In this document: positions 62,231 through 64,000 of the stretch, piece by piece
Layout: every line of letters starts with the position of its first letter
Position numbering within the stretch: the stretch's first letter is position 1
NCBI GenBank assembly: GCA_947503245.1
Contig: CANNCV010000002.1
Location: 558,001-622,000 of the forward strand
DNA length: 64,000 nucleotides
From: an uncultured Sphingomonadaceae bacterium
GTDB lineage: Bacteria; Pseudomonadota; Alphaproteobacteria; Sphingomonadales; Sphingomonadaceae
Reading direction: 5' to 3'
Position numbers and translations under genes: made by a program
Notes under the pieces: generated by a model
Told to the model about the DNA's origin: nothing
Databases searched by the model: none
Seen by the model: only the letters and a program-made list of their open reading frames with translations

Positions 62231-62261
62231 AAAAGGGGGCCATTTCTGGCCCCCTTTTTTT
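62231..62261 (+). terminator. Intrinsic terminator after the TonB receptor
   Basis: AAAAGGGGGCC (62231-62241) pairs with GGCCCCCTTTT (62248-62258) around a 6-base loop and runs into seven Ts. It is 20 bases after the stop. The same hairpin may serve the minus-strand GNAT gene, which ends nearby. Confidence 0.95.
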
Positions 62262-62280
62262 GTCTTATATACTATAGTGC

Positions 62281-62811
62281 TCAGGCGGCTCGAAGGTTGA
62301 GATGCCGATCCAATGTCATAGAATAGCTTATAGATTGGGATGCGTCGCCCCGACCTGCACTATAGCGCATCTCTGCGCCCTGTTTTTGAAAGCCAAGCTT
62401 TTCTATCACTCTGCCAGAGGCCGGATTATCCGCAAAATGGCTACACAATAGCTGCGGATGGCCCAGCAGGGCAGCAATCTCAATAACTGCTCTGGCGGCC
62501 TCTGTTGCAAAGCCCTGCCCCCAATATTCACGCGCAATCCAGTAACCCAGTTCAGCCTTGCCCTCAAACTCACCCAAGCCACAGCTTCCGACAAGCCGCG
62601 ATCCATCTTGGCCTGGCAATGTTAGGAAAAAACTGGGGTACATCGGGTCTTGTGGCCGCGATGCAAATTCACGCGCTGACTCTGGCGTATAAGGCCATGG
62701 AGCAGAGGCCAGATTGCAAACAATGCCCTCATCATTAATGACACGAAATAGCTCAACCCAATCTTCGGGCCAGCCAGGTCTTAATAATAATCTTGCTGTA
62801 CGGGTGAACAT
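62281..62811 (-). CDS. GNAT-family N-acetyltransferase (RimJ/RimL-like)
   Basis: This protein of 176 residues has TARLLLRPGWPEDW at the start, LGYWIAREYWGQGFATEAARAV as the acetyl-CoA loop (Q/R-x-x-G-x-G/A as WGQGFATEA) and NPASGRVIEKLGFQKQG at the end. This matches the RimJ/RimL-type group, which acetylates protein N-termini or small amines; the substrate is unknown. ATG 62811 is chosen for its AGGA upstream; an in-frame ATG at 62823 adds four residues. Confidence 0.9.
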   Translation of the reverse strand: MFTRTARLLLRPGWPEDWVELFRVINDEGIVCNLASAPWPYTPESAREFASRPQDPMYPSFFLTLPGQDGSRLVGSCGLGEFEGKAELGYWIAREYWGQGFATEAARAVIEIAALLGHPQLLCSHFADNPASGRVIEKLGFQKQGAEMRYSAGRGDASQSISYSMTLDRHLNLRAA

Positions 62812-62889
62812 CACACATTCCATTCCTGCACTGACATGCGCGCCCTGAGCCTAAAAGGTGACATCAGCAGGTCAGTATTATGACAGGAA

Positions 62890-62920
62890 AAGAAAAAGGG
62901 AGCTGGGGTGACCCGCTCCC
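62890..62920 (-). terminator. Intrinsic terminator of rplU-rpmA
   Basis: On the minus strand GGGAGC and GCTCCC (62915-62920 and 62898-62903) pair, with an inner GGGTCACCC stem, and TTTTTCTTTT follows. It lies 70 bases after the rpmA stop. A second perfect hairpin, GGGTCATCC/GGATGACCC (62950-62973), stands between with a T5 run eight bases on and may act first. Confidence 0.88.
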
Positions 62921-62989
62921 TGTCTTTGGTTTGCTTAAAAAGCTAGCCCGGGTCATCCCTTTATGGATGACCCTGTTGGAATCATCCGA

Positions 62990-63259
62990 TTATTCGGCGG
63001 CCTCCGCCATCACGTCCACTGACACATATTTTCGTGCCAGTTTGCCCGCATGGAAGCGTACTCGGCCACCAGTCAGCGCAAAAAGGGTGTGATCTTTACC
63101 CATGCCAACATTCGCACCCGGATACACTTTCGTACCGCGCTGGCGAATAATGATGTTGCCGCCTACTACAGCTTCACCACCAAATTTCTTTACGCCCAGA
63201 CGGCGGCCAGCTGAATCACGACCATTACGTGACGAACCGCCTGCTTTCTTATGTGCCAT
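62990..63259 (-). CDS. rpmA: 50S ribosomal protein L27
   Basis: L27 lies near the peptidyl transferase centre. [20 protein letters not shown] is the conserved N-terminus, and [20 protein letters not shown] follows. The length of 89 residues is normal. There is no N-terminal cleavable extension of the Firmicutes type. It follows rplU by 43 bases, the standard order, and ends in a double-hairpin terminator region. Confidence 0.99.
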   Translation of the reverse strand: MAHKKAGGSSRNGRDSAGRRLGVKKFGGEAVVGGNIIIRQRGTKVYPGANVGMGKDHTLFALTGGRVRFHAGKLARKYVSVDVMAEAAE

Positions 63260-63302
63260 CTCAATCGCTCCTTAAATGCCCATCACGGCATCAATATTCT
63301 GT

Positions 63303-63788
63303 TTAGTCTTCAGTCTTTTTTGCCGCAGCTTTTTTGGCTGGTGCTTTTTTAGCAGGCGCCTTTTTCGCGGCTGGCTTTGCTGCTGCTTTCGCTGCAGGCT
63401 TTTTCACCGCTGCCGGTTTCTCAGCCGCTGCTTCAGCTTTTTCAGCTTCAGGCTTTTTGGCCGCTGCCTTTTTCGGGGCAGCTTTCTTTTCAGCGCCAAT
63501 ACCCGTAATTTTCAAAACGGTCTGATATTGGCGATGGCCCTGCTTACGGCGATAATTATGGCGACGCCGCTTTTTGAAAACGACGATCTTTTCACCGCGA
63601 TCTTGCGCAATAATTTCGGCAGAAACGGTAAGGCCTTTGGTATCTTTTACATCACCGCCATCACCAGCAAGCAGGACATCGTCCAGCATAATGGTGTCAC
63701 CAGCTTCTCCAGCCAGTTTTTCGACCGCAATTTTGTCTCCGGCTGCAACGCGATACTGTTTGCCGCCTGTGCGCACGATAGCGAACAT
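63303..63788 (-). CDS. rplU: 50S ribosomal protein L21 with long basic C-terminal tail
   Basis: The first 100 residues are a normal L21 ([20 protein letters not shown], then [19 protein letters not shown]). About 60 further residues are made of Lys, Ala, Pro and Glu ([17 protein letters not shown]-type repeats), giving 161 in total against about 103 in E. coli. Such tails occur on L21 of several alphaproteobacteria and resemble histone H1-like DNA- or RNA-binding tails; no function is known. ATG 63788 gives the standard start; 63800 is also in frame. Confidence 0.97.
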   Translation of the reverse strand: MFAIVRTGGKQYRVAAGDKIAVEKLAGEAGDTIMLDDVLLAGDGGDVKDTKGLTVSAEIIAQDRGEKIVVFKKRRRHNYRRKQGHRQYQTVLKITGIGAEKKAAPKKAAAKKPEAEKAEAAAEKPAAVKKPAAKAAAKPAAKKAPAKKAPAKKAAAKKTED

Positions 63789-63800
63789 GGGATCTCTCAT

Positions 63801-64000
63801 CTTGTCTAATCAGTTAACCGGCGCGCAGCCTGAAGGCCGCAAAGCAAATGCCCTGCCGGATGAACGTGGTCCGTTAAGCCAAACCAGCTAGGCTGTCAAC
63901 CATGCTGTGCCTGATTAGCAAGAATTTTAGCGCTTATGAACGCGGCTTTTGTCATCATGGTTTTGCCTGCAAACTGGGCATTGTTGCTGCAATATCTATA
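63801..64000. other. Right-edge region without a supported gene
   Basis: This is the upstream side of rplU. From ATG 63936 a plus-strand frame (MNAAFVIMVLPANWALLLQY) stays open to the window edge and could be the start of a gene, but there is no ribosome-binding site and too little sequence to judge. Confidence 0.4.

Noticed and set aside
63936-64000. New gene starting at the right edge
   Set aside because: Only about 21 codons are visible, with no ribosome-binding site; it cannot be supported.

Overview
The window looks like chromosomal core sequence of a Sphingomonadales alphaproteobacterium with fairly balanced base composition and many AT-ending codons. This placement is inferred from family types and gene order. 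Evidence includes a MucR/Ros regulator, the HisZ form of histidine biosynthesis, class II DAHP synthase, the alphaproteobacterial type of SerC behind a serC-motif-like leader, a large TonB-dependent receptor, a CHASE2 kinase, and the block nfu / nitroreductase / tsaB-rimI / mucR / fur / plsC / miaB / phoH / ybeY / corC. I see no prophage, insertion sequence, CRISPR array, toxin-antitoxin pair or rRNA operon. Two tRNA genes are present (Gln-TTG and Thr-TGT), both with encoded CCA.

Layout. 0-8.7 kb: end of a mannose-1-phosphate guanylyltransferase, the HslVU protease, then mixed housekeeping and small-molecule genes (GFA-like, thiol lipoprotein, LysE exporter, alpha/beta hydrolase, AlkA-type glycosylase, ferredoxin, CinA-like protein, Map). 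8.8-14.5 kb: a lipoprotein quinohemoprotein alcohol dehydrogenase, glnB-glnA with a strong terminator, and a secreted amidohydrolase. 14.5-21.1 kb, minus strand: purA, hisZ, serA, serC with a structured leader, and a PepSY protein next to a ferric-reductase-like cytochrome b. 21.2-26.5 kb: extensin-like lipoprotein, LOG protein, then proC, ybjN-like, ubiK, tspO and tlyA. 26.5-31.3 kb: an orphan lipoprotein, a gene-poor stretch holding a compact structured transcript candidate, amidase, MarR regulator, ilvE and tRNA-Gln.

31.6-36.0 kb is a three-gene signalling module: OmpR-type regulator, secreted LysM-FecR protein, CHASE2-PAS histidine kinase. 36.0-41.3 kb, minus strand: a large M16 peptidase, then class II aroG stop-start coupled to a 58-residue membrane protein and a lipoprotein. 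41.4-52.6 kb: iron-sulfur, tRNA and rRNA maturation and metal regulation genes, interrupted between phoH and ybeY by an oppositely oriented PQQ sugar dehydrogenase. 53.1-56.8 kb: the overlapping trio rarA, serine hydrolase, quinone oxidoreductase. 56.9-64.0 kb: MscS-like channel, RNase H-like-fold candidate, tRNA-Thr, TonB-dependent receptor, GNAT acetyltransferase, and rplU-rpmA with a terminator.

Most of the window is ordinary. The best leads for something undescribed are: the 27.3-27.55 kb element, whose mini-ORF is preceded by a 14-nt perfect complement of the 16S rRNA 3' end and which ends in an intrinsic terminator; the LysM-FecR/CHASE2/OmpR module; the coupled aroG-small membrane protein-lipoprotein operon; and the PepSY/cytochrome b pair. 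No search could be run, so all family names come from reading motifs.
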